Shown here: one piece after another, positions 34,492 to 45,731 of the stretch
Position numbering within the stretch: position 1 is the stretch's first letter
Layout: each line of letters begins with the position of its first letter
From: Moritella dasanensis ArB 0140
GTDB lineage: Bacteria > Pseudomonadota > Gammaproteobacteria > Enterobacterales > Moritellaceae
DNA length: 47,185 nucleotides
Reading direction: 5' to 3'
Assembly (NCBI RefSeq): GCF_000276805.1
Contig: NZ_AKXQ01000033.1
Span: forward strand, 1-47,185
Position numbers and translations under genes: made by a program
The notes under the pieces: generated by a model
Seen by the model: the letters and a program-made list of their open reading frames with translations, nothing else
The model's database searches: none
Told to the model about the DNA's origin: nothing

Positions 34492-34836
34492 TTAATGCTC
34501 AGTAACGTGGCACGCAAGATCATGTACAACGTGACGGATATGGTGATCATCAAGTCGATAGAGTATTTGTTTACCTTGACGTTCAGAACGTAAAATACGT
34601 GCTTCACGTAAATGACGTAAATGATGACTGGTTAATGATTGTGACATACCAGACACGGCTGATAATTCAGACACAGCAACAGGCCCGGCCATGCAAGCAA
34701 GCACTAAACGAATACGCCCTTCATCACCCAATAAGTGAAACAAATGCGCTAGTGAGGCAATATGCTTATCATCCAACGCTGGCAGTTCTGCACTACATTG
34801 CGGCTCTGGGCAACATTGAGATTCTAATTTTGGCAT
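34492..34836 (-). CDS. ArsR/SmtB-family metal-sensing repressor
   Basis: 114 residues. A winged helix-turn-helix is clear: HLLGDEGRIRLVLACMAGPVAVSELSAVSGMSQSLTSHHLRHLREARILRSERQGKQILYRLDD. The C-terminal alpha-5 segment DDHHIRHVVHDLACHVTEH has the Asp/His pattern of zinc-binding sensors (SmtB/CzrA/ZiaR). An extra CC...C cluster at the N terminus (SQCCPEPQC) recalls sensors that also bind Cd or Pb. The likely target is the zntA promoter operator and perhaps its own promoter. GAGG precedes the ATG. Confidence 0.9.
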   Translation of the reverse strand: MPKLESQCCPEPQCSAELPALDDKHIASLAHLFHLLGDEGRIRLVLACMAGPVAVSELSAVSGMSQSLTSHHLRHLREARILRSERQGKQILYRLDDHHIRHVVHDLACHVTEH

Positions 34837-34902
34837 TATGCCTCGCTTATAATTATTTGAAGTAATTGAAAGTGTAACACTTGAGATGATAGGGGCAAGA
34901 TC

Positions 34903-34954
34903 AAAAATGCCAGCATCATACGACCTAATGGCACGTAATCAGCTGGCATTTTTT
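34903..34954. terminator. Long-loop terminator of the purine permease gene
   Basis: AAAAATGCCAGC (34903-34914) pairs with GCTGGCATTTTT (34942-34953). U-tracts occur on both strands. It lies between the permease stop and the ArsR-type gene start; the latter is transcribed away from it. Confidence 0.75.
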
Positions 34955-35009
34955 AACATCAAGGTGACGCTTATCTTAGTTGCATCACATTGGCGGTATT
35001 ATATTCAAA

Positions 35010-36359
35010 CTAGATGAATGCAAGTTTCGCAATGAATACCACTGCAAGTACGTTCATACCTAATGATACATCAGCAGAACGACCAGTAGCATGCTTAATA
35101 ATAGCAAATGATAGGAAGCCTAAGATAATACCATCAGCAATTGAATACGTTAACGGCATCATGATTGCTGTGATTGCAGCTGGAACGTAGTCAGTGAATT
35201 CATCCCAGTTAACTTTATTCAAGCTACCAACCATTAAGAAAGCAACATAGATTAATGCGCCCGCAGTTGCATAGCTTGGTACAATCTGTGCTATCGGAGC
35301 AAAGAACATCGCCGCTAAGAACAGCAGACCAACAACAACGGCAGTTAAACCGGTACGGCCACCTTCAGCAATACCCGCATTACTTTCAACGTATGTTGTT
35401 ACTGGTGGGCAACCAATCATCGCGCCAGCAACACTGGCAACACTGTCTGCTGTTAATGCTTTGTTTAGATTTTCAATTTTGCCGTCTTTATTGTACATGC
35501 CAGCTTTGTCAGCCACGCCGATCATAGTACCAGCGGTATCAAACATGTTAACAAATAGGAATGCTAGGATAACACTCACCATAGATACATCTAACGCACC
35601 CATCACATCCATTTGCATGAATGTTTTTGATAAGCCAGTCGGTAATGATACCACTTGCTCAGGCAAGCTCACTAAGCCCATAACCGCACTGATTACAGTA
35701 ACTGTGATAATACCAATGAGTACCGCACCGAATATTTTACGGGTTGCTAGGATTGCAATGATAAGGAAGCTTAACGAGCCTAAAATGACTTTAGGGTCGT
35801 GGAAGTTACCTAACGTCACTAACGTTGCAGGGCTAGCAGTAATAATACCTGCTGCTTTTAAACCGATAATACCTAAGAATAGACCAACACCTGCTGTCAT
35901 GGCATAGCGTAAACTATGCGGAATACTGTCGATGATCCAGCCGCGTAATTTGGTCACACTCATGATAACGAATATGATACTTGAAATGAATACTGCACCT
36001 AATGCAACCTGCCAAGAATATTCCATGCCTTTCACTACTGCGAAAGTAAAGAATGCATTCAGACCCATACCTGGTGCTAGACCGACAGGCCAGTTCGCAT
36101 AAAGGCCCATGAAGATACAACCAATTGCAGCACTTAATGCTGTAGCAACGAATACTGCTTGGTAATCCATACCCGCAATAGACATAATATCGGGATTAAC
36201 AAATAGGATGTAAGCCATGGTAACGAAAGTCGTTAAACCTGCCATTACTTCTGTTTTAATCGTGGTGTTATGTGCTTTTAGCTTGAACAACTTTTCCATC
36301 AAAGTTGCAAAAGCAGAGGTGTTTTTTGATTCAGAGGTAGACTGACTTGCGGTATTCAT
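35010..36359 (-). CDS. NCS2-family purine permease (adenine/guanine/hypoxanthine, AdeP/GhxP/PbuG-like)
   Basis: 449 residues, about 12-14 spans, proton-coupled nucleobase uptake at the inner membrane. Family segments are AGLTTFVTMAYILFVNPDIM, PVGLAPGMGLNAFFTF, FLFVNMFDTAGTMIGVADKAG and GCPPVTTYVESNAGIAEGGRTGLTAV, which mark the AzgA-like branch specific for purine bases. The ATG at 36359 is preferred; a GTG four codons earlier lacks a ribosome-binding site. It follows a 350-base leader and ends at a long-loop terminator. Confidence 0.9.
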   Translation of the reverse strand: MNTASQSTSESKNTSAFATLMEKLFKLKAHNTTIKTEVMAGLTTFVTMAYILFVNPDIMSIAGMDYQAVFVATALSAAIGCIFMGLYANWPVGLAPGMGLNAFFTFAVVKGMEYSWQVALGAVFISSIIFVIMSVTKLRGWIIDSIPHSLRYAMTAGVGLFLGIIGLKAAGIITASPATLVTLGNFHDPKVILGSLSFLIIAILATRKIFGAVLIGIITVTVISAVMGLVSLPEQVVSLPTGLSKTFMQMDVMGALDVSMVSVILAFLFVNMFDTAGTMIGVADKAGMYNKDGKIENLNKALTADSVASVAGAMIGCPPVTTYVESNAGIAEGGRTGLTAVVVGLLFLAAMFFAPIAQIVPSYATAGALIYVAFLMVGSLNKVNWDEFTDYVPAAITAIMMPLTYSIADGIILGFLSFAIIKHATGRSADVSLGMNVLAVVFIAKLAFI

Positions 36360-36710
36360 TAAGGTACTCACTTTTTATTTCGTTCATCTTGCTCACTGTA
36401 TAACAGCGGTAGTCTGTAGTTATTGCGTTTTACTGCAATTAATAGATACAAACCAAGATGACTGGTTGTTTAATAAATGGCTGTCGCTTAGCGGAAAAGT
36501 GGAAAGTTCTAAGCTGACAATTATTAACTAACCGGGTTTAAATATAGGTAATTATTACCTGCTATATTCACGTGGTGAACGGGCGGGATTATCTGCTAAT
36601 CAGCTTTAAATTGAAAGTTTTTTGTCTAAAAAGTACGTTTTTATGACCAAAAATAATAATCTATTGATAGGAATTAACTCAAGTGCCTGAAAGTACTCTT
36701 TTTGAGATAA
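36360..36710 (-). other. Gene-free leader upstream of the purine permease
   Basis: About 350 bases with no open frame worth calling. A perfect palindrome GGTAATTATTACC lies at 36547-36559 within a longer imperfect dyad, and AAAAAGTACGTTTTT (36628-36642) is nearly palindromic. I looked for the conserved core of a purine riboswitch and did not find it. A possible -10 (GATAAT) lies near 36590 on the minus strand, without a convincing -35. Confidence 0.4.
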
Positions 36711-36739
36711 AAAAATACCAGCCTAAAGCTGGTATTTTT
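36711..36739. terminator. Bidirectional intrinsic terminator after obgE
   Basis: AAAAATACCAGC (36711-36722) pairs perfectly with GCTGGTATTTTT (36728-36739), five-base loop, with U-tracts on both strands. Confidence 0.92.
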
Positions 36740-36775
36740 AATAAAAATGATTATAAAATCACTTTTTAATGATGA

Positions 36776-38065
<1,290 letters not shown>

Positions 38066-38156
38066 TCAACTTCTATGGAGTATCATGACTAACCAAGCTT
38101 AATCTGCTTGTATGGGTCAATATTCTCTCTCAATGTTCAATCTTTTATTCATTTTT

Positions 38157-38209
38157 ATTGCTAACATTTATTTTAGCAATAAAAAAACCCCGCCATATAG
38201 GCGGGGTTT
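38157..38209 (-). terminator. Tandem stem-loops terminating rplU-rpmA
   Basis: AAACCCCGCC (38185-38194) pairs with GGCGGGGTTT (38200-38209), with a U-tract on the minus strand, a strong intrinsic terminator. Immediately beyond, ATTGCTA...TAGCAAT (38157-38180) forms a second weaker stem. Together they separate rpmA from obgE. Confidence 0.9.
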
Positions 38210-38233
38210 AAAAATTCTTAGTTTGCGCTGAAA

Positions 38234-38491
38234 TTATTCAGCTACAATGCTAATGAACTTACGGTTTTGTGGTCCTTTAATTTCGAACTGCACTTTACCG
38301 CTAGCTTTAGCGAATAGAGTGTGGTCACGACCACAACCTACGTTTGTACCAGCGTGGAATTTAGTACCACGTTGACGAACTAGAATGTTACCCGCAAGAA
38401 CTGATTCGCCACCAAAGCGTTTAACGCCTAAGCGTTTACTTTCTGAATCACGTCCGTTATTGGTACTACCACCAGCTTTCTTATGTGCCAT
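38234..38491 (-). CDS. rpmA: 50S ribosomal protein L27
   Basis: 85 residues. The N terminus [29 protein letters not shown] and the following [28 protein letters not shown] are the standard L27 sequence; its flexible N-terminal arm reaches toward the peptidyl-transferase centre. It follows rplU by 16 bases in the usual rplU-rpmA order. Confidence 0.98.
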   Translation of the reverse strand: MAHKKAGGSTNNGRDSESKRLGVKRFGGESVLAGNILVRQRGTKFHAGTNVGCGRDHTLFAKASGKVQFEIKGPQNRKFISIVAE

Positions 38492-38507
38492 CTTTTAGTA
38501 CTCCTGA

Positions 38508-38816
38508 TTAAGCGATTTTAGTAATCTTAACTTCTGTAAACCATTGACGGTGACCCATCTGTTTACGAGAGTGCTTACGACGACGGAAATAAATGATTTT
38601 AATTTTATCCGCACGACCATGAGATACCACTTCAGCAGTGATTTTTTTACCATCAAGGTAAGGTGCGCCAACTTCGATATTCTCGCCGTTAGCTACCATT
38701 AGTACTTCGTTAAATTCGATGTTTGAACCAGCTTCAACGTCTAGAAGTTCTAGACGAAGAGTTTGGCCTTCAACTACGCGGTGTTGTTTGCCACCGCTAA
38801 GGAAAACAGCATACAT
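38508..38816 (-). CDS. rplU: 50S ribosomal protein L21
   Basis: 102 residues from the ATG at 38816 ([14 protein letters not shown]), matching the usual L21 length; the frame continues upstream but that part is leader. Later signatures are [50 protein letters not shown]21 binds 23S rRNA and is encoded first in the rplU-rpmA operon. GGAG lies before the start, and a hairpin occupies the leader just upstream. Confidence 0.98.
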   Translation of the reverse strand: MYAVFLSGGKQHRVVEGQTLRLELLDVEAGSNIEFNEVLMVANGENIEVGAPYLDGKKITAEVVSHGRADKIKIIYFRRRKHSRKQMGHRQWFTEVKITKIA

Positions 38817-38833
38817 GTTTTCTGACTCCGATT

Positions 38834-38863
38834 CGTGTCTAGCATACCTTAGGTAGCGACACG
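38834..38863 (-). promoter_or_regulatory. Hairpin in the rplU leader
   Basis: CGTGTC (38834-38839) pairs with GACACG (38858-38863), enclosing a TACC-TTA-GGTA hairpin with small bulges. It begins 18 bases upstream of the rplU start, between the predicted transcription start and the ribosome-binding site. It could be an autoregulatory ribosomal-protein target. Confidence 0.45.
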
Positions 38864-38890
38864 TCATGATAATTTATAACAATGGCGCGA

Positions 38891-38919
38891 ATTCTACTCA
38901 AAACTGTGCAGTTAGGCAA
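38891..38919 (-). promoter_or_regulatory. Strong sigma-70 promoter of rplU-rpmA
   Basis: On the minus strand, TTGCCT (38914-38919), a 17-base spacer and TAGAAT (38891-38896), followed by a GC-rich TCGCGCC discriminator, the mark of stringently controlled ribosomal promoters. The start site would be near 38884. Confidence 0.8.
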
Positions 38920-39138
38920 GCTGATTTTTAAAATAAATATAAATAATCGGGAAAGTAGTAAATCCAGACCGCTTTATCCTTTCGGCAATTCCAATTTAGT
39001 GTACAATTACGACATAAATTTGACGGGTATTTTATCTTATAGCGTACTATCAAGATAGGGCTAGCGATGAATATAGCTATTAATAGTCTTAAAATAATCG
39101 TCATACCACTTTATAAAGAAGCACGGAACTTATTACCC

Positions 39139-40110
39139 ATGGACATTAAAGCCATTCAAGCGTTATCAAAACAAGATATGGACGCTGTCAATGAACTCAT
39201 TTTAGCTCGACTGCAATCAGATGTTGCCCTCGTAAATCAAGTGGGTTATTACATTGTAAATGGTGGCGGTAAACGTATTCGTCCACTGATTGCGACATTA
39301 AGCGCTCGTGCTCTCGGTTATCAAGGTCAGCAACATGTCGATGTCGCTGCCATTATAGAATTCATTCATACTTCAACGTTATTACATGATGATGTTGTTG
39401 ATGAATCAGACATGCGTCGCGGTCGCGACACTGCCAATGCGATGTTTGGTAATGCTGCAAGCGTATTAGTCGGTGATTTCCTTTATTCACGTTCTTTCCA
39501 GATGATGGCAAAACTGCATAACAGTAAAATCATCGATATTTTGTCCGATGCAACCAATGTGATTGCTGAAGGTGAGGTATTACAATTAATGAATTGTAAT
39601 GATGCTGATACTGACGAAAAACGTTATATGGACGTTATCTATTACAAGACTGCCAAACTATTTGAAGCCGCCACACAACTTGCCGCGGTTATCTCAGAGC
39701 AGCCTGCAGACATCGAACAAGCGATGATTGATTATGGTGTCCATTTGGGCGCTGCATTCCAACTTATCGACGATGTGATGGATTACACTGCGGATGCCCA
39801 AGAAATGGGTAAAAACGTCGGTGATGACCTTGCAGAAGGTAAACCAACACTGCCATTAATTCATGCGATGGCTCACGGCACTGAAGCTGAAGCTTTAATG
39901 GTGCGTGAAGCTATCGAGAAAATGAATGGCATGGATAACCTAGATGCTATTCTGGCGATTCTTGAGCGCACTGGCTCACTGAACTATTGCTTTGATAAAG
40001 CCCAGCAAGAAGCAGATTTGGCGGTAGCGGCAATTGCGGTACTGCCGGAATCAGAATATAAGCAAGCGCTGATCTCATTGGCTTACATTGCAGCAAACAG
40101 AAACAGCTAG
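39139..40110 (+). CDS. ispB: Octaprenyl (polyprenyl) diphosphate synthase IspB
   Basis: 323 residues. It makes the quinone side-chain precursor from IPP and FPP. The first Asp-rich motif is in LLHDDVVDESDMRRG and the second is DDVMDYTAD; GGGKRIRPLIATLSA is the usual IPP-binding segment. The ATG at 39139 (MDIKAIQALSKQDM) matches E. coli IspB, which also begins close to this motif. The frame extends back to 39067 without support. It is divergent from rplU, as in many gammaproteobacteria, and ends at a strong terminator. Confidence 0.95.
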   Translation: MDIKAIQALSKQDMDAVNELILARLQSDVALVNQVGYYIVNGGGKRIRPLIATLSARALGYQGQQHVDVAAIIEFIHTSTLLHDDVVDESDMRRGRDTANAMFGNAASVLVGDFLYSRSFQMMAKLHNSKIIDILSDATNVIAEGEVLQLMNCNDADTDEKRYMDVIYYKTAKLFEAATQLAAVISEQPADIEQAMIDYGVHLGAAFQLIDDVMDYTADAQEMGKNVGDDLAEGKPTLPLIHAMAHGTEAEALMVREAIEKMNGMDNLDAILAILERTGSLNYCFDKAQQEADLAVAAIAVLPESEYKQALISLAYIAANRNS

Positions 40111-40173
40111 CTTTAGTGATAAATGGCCGTAATGAATTGTAGTAGCTCATTACGGTTACACCGCTAATAAAAT

Positions 40174-40205
40174 AAAAGCCGCATGAGCAATCATGCGGCT
40201 TTTTT
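40174..40205 (+). terminator. Intrinsic terminator of ispB
   Basis: AAAAGCCGCATGA (40174-40186) pairs with TCATGCGGCTTTT (40191-40203) followed by a U-tract. Confidence 0.92.
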
Positions 40206-40284
40206 GTATCTGCATCCGGCATCAAATTAAAATAGCTAAATAACGAACTACACCAATAGTGGTTACGACAAGAATTACAGGTAC

Positions 40285-40310
40285 AAAAAAGGCCGCATCT
40301 GCGACCTTTT
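40285..40310 (-). terminator. Intrinsic terminator of purA
   Basis: Bases 40287-40297 pair with 40300-40310. One position is G-U on the minus-strand RNA, which then runs into TTTTTTG. The loop is only two bases, so the top of the stem probably opens. Confidence 0.75.
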
Positions 40311-40334
40311 ACTTATCAGTTTAACCAAACAGAC

Positions 40335-41672
<1,338 letters not shown>

Positions 41673-41783
41673 AAATTTAAATCAAAATGTTTAAAAAATT
41701 TGAGTTCTATCTCATTAAAATCGGAAAATATAACTTTACTTATTGTTCTGCTGTACAAAAAATTGTTCGGTTGTACAAAAAAA

Positions 41784-41966
41784 TTACAACGTAAGCAATA
41801 ATACGAGACCCGTTACGACAAGGCAACCGGCATATTTACGTACTTTGTCAGCAGGTTGCTGAGTAATGATCGTCAACATTTGTTGCCATTGTTTAGGCAT
41901 TAACATCGGCATAATACCTTCAATGATAAATACGATCGCCAACGCTAACCACAATTCATTACCCAT
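41784..41966 (-). CDS. yjeT: DUF2065 family small membrane protein (YjeT-like)
   Basis: 60 residues with two membrane spans (ELWLALAIVFIIEGIMPMLMP and KYAGCLVVTGLVLLLTL) joined by a short basic loop (KQWQQML...PADKVRK). This is the DUF2065 pattern, and such a gene lies between hflC and purA in E. coli. AAGGTGG is spaced for the ATG at 41966, so the TTG one codon earlier is not needed. Function unknown. Confidence 0.85.
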   Translation of the reverse strand: MGNELWLALAIVFIIEGIMPMLMPKQWQQMLTIITQQPADKVRKYAGCLVVTGLVLLLTL

Positions 41967-42017
41967 CAAACCACCTTATTATAGCGTCACATATTGTAAG
42001 CACCAAAAAAATCGCAT

Positions 42018-42047
42018 AAAAAATCCGTTCTCTCAGGAACGGATTTT
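42018..42047. terminator. Intrinsic terminator of brnQ
   Basis: AAAATCCGTTC (42020-42030) pairs with GAACGGATTTT (42037-42047), loop of six bases. The minus strand continues with a U-tract, so it ends brnQ, 40 bases past its stop. Confidence 0.88.
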
Positions 42048-42088
42048 AAATTAGTTTAATCAGATCTCATTTAGAGCCTGTGTTTAAA

Positions 42089-43414
42089 CTATTTAGCAGC
42101 TGCCGCATTCAAATTAGTTTGCGGACGCATTCCCACAATAGATACGATTATAGCAAGTGCTGTTGGTAATACCCAAGCTAAACCTTGCTCAAACAGTGGT
42201 AAGAAATCAAAACCACTCATCGCAAAACCAGCTACTTTCAGGCCATCTAATACACCAAACATGAATGCTACAACCATCACTAGGCGGAAGGCAAACTGTG
42301 GATTAGGGAAACGTTCTTGCAATAAAATCAGGGCAACAATCGCAATCGCAATCGGATATACCGCAAATAATACCGGTACAGATATGCTGATTAATTGTGA
42401 TAGGCCAACATTCGCTACAATCGCACAAACGATGCAGTTAATAACAACCAACATTTTGTAAGACCATTGTGGTTTTAATTCATGGAAAAACTCTGCAACT
42501 GCACTTGCTAGGCCAACAGCCGTTGTTAAACAGGCTAATGTAACCACTGCCGCTAAGATGTACTGACCAGGCATACCGAATAATGCTTGCACATAAGTTG
42601 CTAAGATCATGCCGCCGTTGACATCAGCACCAGCAGCAATCAATGACTGACTCGTTGCGCCTAAGTAGAATAGTGAGATATAAACAAACGCCAGACCTGC
42701 TGCAGCGATAGAACCCGCCATGACTAAGTATTTAAATTGGCCAGCTTTGTCTGTTACGCCTTTGCTTTTAAGCACGTTGATAATCAACATACCAAACATC
42801 AATGACGCAAACGTATCCATGGTGTTATAACCTTCAAGGAAACCTTTGGTGAACGGACTATCTACATACGCTTCACGTGCGATGCCGATTTCACCTTGTG
42901 GCATCATAAATACCGCAATCGCTAATACGGTTAATAACACAATTAATGCCGGCGTTAAGATCTTACCGATGTTATCAATGAGCTTGCCTTGGCTTAGGGC
43001 AAAGTAGGCTGTAATAATGAAGAACACGACAGAATATAACGCCAGTGTCGTATCATTTGCAGCATCGCCTAGGAAAGGTTTAATACCCATCTCATAAGCA
43101 ACAAGGCTGGTTCTTGGCGCTGCAAACGCAGGACCTATAATAATATAAATCGCCACTGCAATTGCGGTTGCCGCCATTGCAGGTAAGAAACGTGTCATGG
43201 TAATTAAACCACCACCGGCTTTTGCGACTGCGATTATGGTAATAAGGGGTAGACCAACTGCGGTAGCAAGGAAACCAAACATCGCCGGCATAAAGGATTG
43301 ACCAGCAAGGTTACCCGCTAGTGGTGGGAAAATGATATTACCTGCGCCTAAAAAGAACGCAAATGTCATAAAGCCGATGGCTAAAACATCAGCTGTTTTT
43401 AATTTTATAGTCAT
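42089..43414 (-). CDS. brnQ: Branched-chain amino acid transport carrier (BrnQ/LIVCS family)
   Basis: 441 residues, about 12 spans. It takes up Leu, Ile and Val with Na+ or H+. The N-terminal signature DVLAIGFMTFAFFLGAGNIIFPPLAG is diagnostic, with GLPLITIIAVAKAGGG, FFIITAYFALSQGKLIDNIGKILTP and YNTMDTFASLMFGMLIIN further along. It is a single gene in its own transcription unit. Confidence 0.94.
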   Translation of the reverse strand: MTIKLKTADVLAIGFMTFAFFLGAGNIIFPPLAGNLAGQSFMPAMFGFLATAVGLPLITIIAVAKAGGGLITMTRFLPAMAATAIAVAIYIIIGPAFAAPRTSLVAYEMGIKPFLGDAANDTTLALYSVVFFIITAYFALSQGKLIDNIGKILTPALIVLLTVLAIAVFMMPQGEIGIAREAYVDSPFTKGFLEGYNTMDTFASLMFGMLIINVLKSKGVTDKAGQFKYLVMAGSIAAAGLAFVYISLFYLGATSQSLIAAGADVNGGMILATYVQALFGMPGQYILAAVVTLACLTTAVGLASAVAEFFHELKPQWSYKMLVVINCIVCAIVANVGLSQLISISVPVLFAVYPIAIAIVALILLQERFPNPQFAFRLVMVVAFMFGVLDGLKVAGFAMSGFDFLPLFEQGLAWVLPTALAIIVSIVGMRPQTNLNAAAAK

Positions 43415-43640
43415 TATACTCTCTACTTAAATAGTCTCTGCTAAGATATTGTTGTGTGTTCATTTATTCACTTCTTCCATGAAGCATGGCATGAGGAAAT
43501 AGTTCCCTAGCCGGTGTAGCACAAAGTATTATAATTATATTCTTGTAAAGAATTTTGTATTGGCCACTCACCCATTAAAGACCGATACTAACAATCTGGT
43601 CATTAAGTGCAAGCGTAAATCCCAGTTCGACTTAGTGGAA

Positions 43641-44384
43641 TTACATTTTCAAATAAAATGCTTTAGTGATTGACTGGTAATCATTGGAATAGCGACCGTC
43701 AGGATCATGAATAATAAGCACTTGTTTTTCCAAGCCCGCATCACCACGCTGGATACTCATGAGCATACGTTTGTAAGGTTTTTTAGGGGTAGTTTTTATG
43801 TTTAAGCAGGTTATGCCCAAATTACCTAATTGTTGGCAATAAGTAGCAAGCTCACAACCCGACTCATAAGGCAGTACTAACGCAATGCGGCCATTAGGCG
43901 CTAACAATTGCAACGCACAATCGACCAGCTCTTGATGTGTGAGACTGCCAGTATGCCTTGCAGTTTGTCTTGCATCATCAGTAAATGCTTGACCATGCAC
44001 AAAATAAGGTGGATTAGAGACAATCAGCTCAAATTTAGCAGGTTCTGCTTTAGCACTTTTAGTTAGCACCTGCAGAGCAACATGTTTAACTGCGATCGAA
44101 GATGACCATGGTGAATTATCTATATTCTGTTTGGCTTGCTGACACGCAGATGCATCAATATCAATCGCTACAACTTGTATATTACCCTGACAGCGCTGCG
44201 CCAACATCAAGCTGATAAGACCAGAACCAGTGCCAATATCTAATACCCTTAATGGCGCTGAAGATGTTGTTTTCACATCTGCCCAACCGCCGAGTAAAAT
44301 ACCATCGGTGCCAACTTTCATAGCACAATCTGCATGTGAAACATGAAACTGTTTAAAACTAAAACCATTATTTTTATCGTTCAC
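43641..44384 (-). CDS. trmN6: tRNA1(Val) adenine-37 N6-methyltransferase (TrmN6/YfiC)
   Basis: 247 residues, cytoplasmic. SAM-binding motif I is DIGTGSG (residues 49-55), and the N6-adenine motif NPPY is at 124-127. The start, NGFSFKQFHVSHADCAMKVGTDGILLGGWADV, is the typical YfiC N terminus. It modifies A37 of tRNA1-Val. In E. coli this gene is next to srmB; here an outer-membrane protein gene lies between the two. Confidence 0.92.
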   Translation of the reverse strand: MNDKNNGFSFKQFHVSHADCAMKVGTDGILLGGWADVKTTSSAPLRVLDIGTGSGLISLMLAQRCQGNIQVVAIDIDASACQQAKQNIDNSPWSSSIAVKHVALQVLTKSAKAEPAKFELIVSNPPYFVHGQAFTDDARQTARHTGSLTHQELVDCALQLLAPNGRIALVLPYESGCELATYCQQLGNLGITCLNIKTTPKKPYKRMLMSIQRGDAGLEKQVLIIHDPDGRYSNDYQSITKAFYLKM

Positions 44385-44433
44385 AGACTACTCTTTATTC
44401 GCTAACATAACGACTCGATGTCGCATCTTGCTA

Positions 44434-45399
44434 TTACTCACCAGTGCGCGCCAGTACTTTAGAACGTGAGAATGGGATCATGTTATGCAAAGAAAAATCA
44501 TTATCTACAATCCACTCAAGTTGTTCATTTAATGGTCTCCATGGATCAAAATTGAAATAAAGATACACACCATAGCCAAAGTCATGGTCTTTCACTTTGG
44601 TGGCTTCAACACCAAATTGTAATAACGGTATAGGGGTATAATCTAAACCCGCCGTCAGCTTGTGACTGTTATCAGTCGGGTCATAATTATCATTGATTTG
44701 AACATTATCACCAACAAAGTACTCGAGTGAACTATGGAATTGTACCGTCGGCGTGATAGCCCCTTCTGCACGTATGTCCATACTCGTTACCAGGTCATCG
44801 ACTTCATCTGTACCAGATAAAGGAAAATAAATGTTGGATGATAAATTAAAAATGTAATCTGGGTCGTCATATTTAGTACCAACAGATAATCGCTGACTTC
44901 CTGAGTTTAATTCCACATCCAAAAAGGCATTTACACCGACACCAATTAGGCTGTCTTCGGGTAAAATACCAATGCCATTCGTAATCAGGATATCGTCATT
45001 TTTGTAATCTATATTTGCTTGCCATACCAAATCTTCGGTAAAAACATTATCGAGTACATAATCAAATCCAGGGTTATTCTCGAAAGAGCTACCCTGACGG
45101 TCATAATCTTCATAGTTACTGTGCAGTTTTAAACCAAAGCTGAGATTAGAATACAGCGGTGTTAAAAATTCAACAGGTTCAAATCCAGGTTCTTGCGGCT
45201 CTTCGACAACAGGCTGCGGCTTTTGCTTTTCTTCACCGCCAAGGTGGCCGCGCTGGCTCCCCCAATACCCATCATTGGAGATTTCACCTTCATTCTCAGA
45301 GTAATACTTATCTTCTGCGGCATAAACCGAAGCAGATAATGACAACAATAATGTAACACAAGACAATAACGTCGTAGGAAGTAGACCACGTGAGCGCAT
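44434..45399 (-). CDS. Outer-membrane beta-barrel of the inverse-autotransporter (intimin/invasin) type, without passenger
   Basis: 321 residues with a signal peptide (TLLLSLSASVYA|AED) and a Pro/Glu-rich linker (EEKQKPQPVVEEPQEPGFEP). The barrel then shows the inverse-autotransporter pattern: ILITNGIGILPEDSLIGVGVNAFLDVELNSGSQRLSVGTKYDD, SMDIRAEGAITPTVQFHSSLEYFVGDNV and LTAGLDYTPIPLLQFGVEATKV. The protein ends soon after the barrel (DPWRPLNEQLE...), so it lacks the Ig-like passenger domains of intimin, in the style of YchO. It may be a surface anchor, an export pore or a remnant. Confidence 0.8.
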   Translation of the reverse strand: MRSRGLLPTTLLSCVTLLLSLSASVYAAEDKYYSENEGEISNDGYWGSQRGHLGGEEKQKPQPVVEEPQEPGFEPVEFLTPLYSNLSFGLKLHSNYEDYDRQGSSFENNPGFDYVLDNVFTEDLVWQANIDYKNDDILITNGIGILPEDSLIGVGVNAFLDVELNSGSQRLSVGTKYDDPDYIFNLSSNIYFPLSGTDEVDDLVTSMDIRAEGAITPTVQFHSSLEYFVGDNVQINDNYDPTDNSHKLTAGLDYTPIPLLQFGVEATKVKDHDFGYGVYLYFNFDPWRPLNEQLEWIVDNDFSLHNMIPFSRSKVLARTGE

Positions 45400-45731
45400 G
45401 AAGTAACGAACCTTAACACTTAAAAGTGAATAATAAATAACGCCGCTAAGATAACAAAAATATTGCCATCAAGCGAATCAATATAAGCAATGACTAGAAC
45501 GATTAAAGGCACATTCTACCACCTCTCTGAGCAACCCTTTATAACAATCATCGGACAAACTATCGACATTAGAATAGCTATTTTTCCCTGTTTGAGTAGA
45601 AAACCAATATCCTCTAGGCCTCATATCTGCCATAATGTCTGACTAACGATCAAAAATTTGACGTATCATTGTTTAAATACGGCAATTGATAGCCTCATTT
45701 TCCTTTTTAACCTCTTGTATACGGTAGTTTT
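45400..45731. other. Gene-free divergent region between the beta-barrel gene and srmB
   Basis: 332 bases with no open frame worth calling, feeding promoters in both directions. A TTGACG lies near 45657 on the plus strand but no well-spaced -10 follows. The srmB leader may be long; its ribosome-binding site (ACGGTAG) is weak. Confidence 0.4.

Noticed and set aside
34870-34882. AAGTGT-A-ACACTT palindrome upstream of the ArsR-type gene as its own operator
   Set aside because: It is short and unlike the ATATGAA-N6-TTCATAT pattern found at zntA, so I could not support it as a site for the same regulator.
36360-36710. Possible purine riboswitch before the purine permease
   Set aside because: Neither strand shows the conserved purine-aptamer core; only generic AT-rich palindromes are present.
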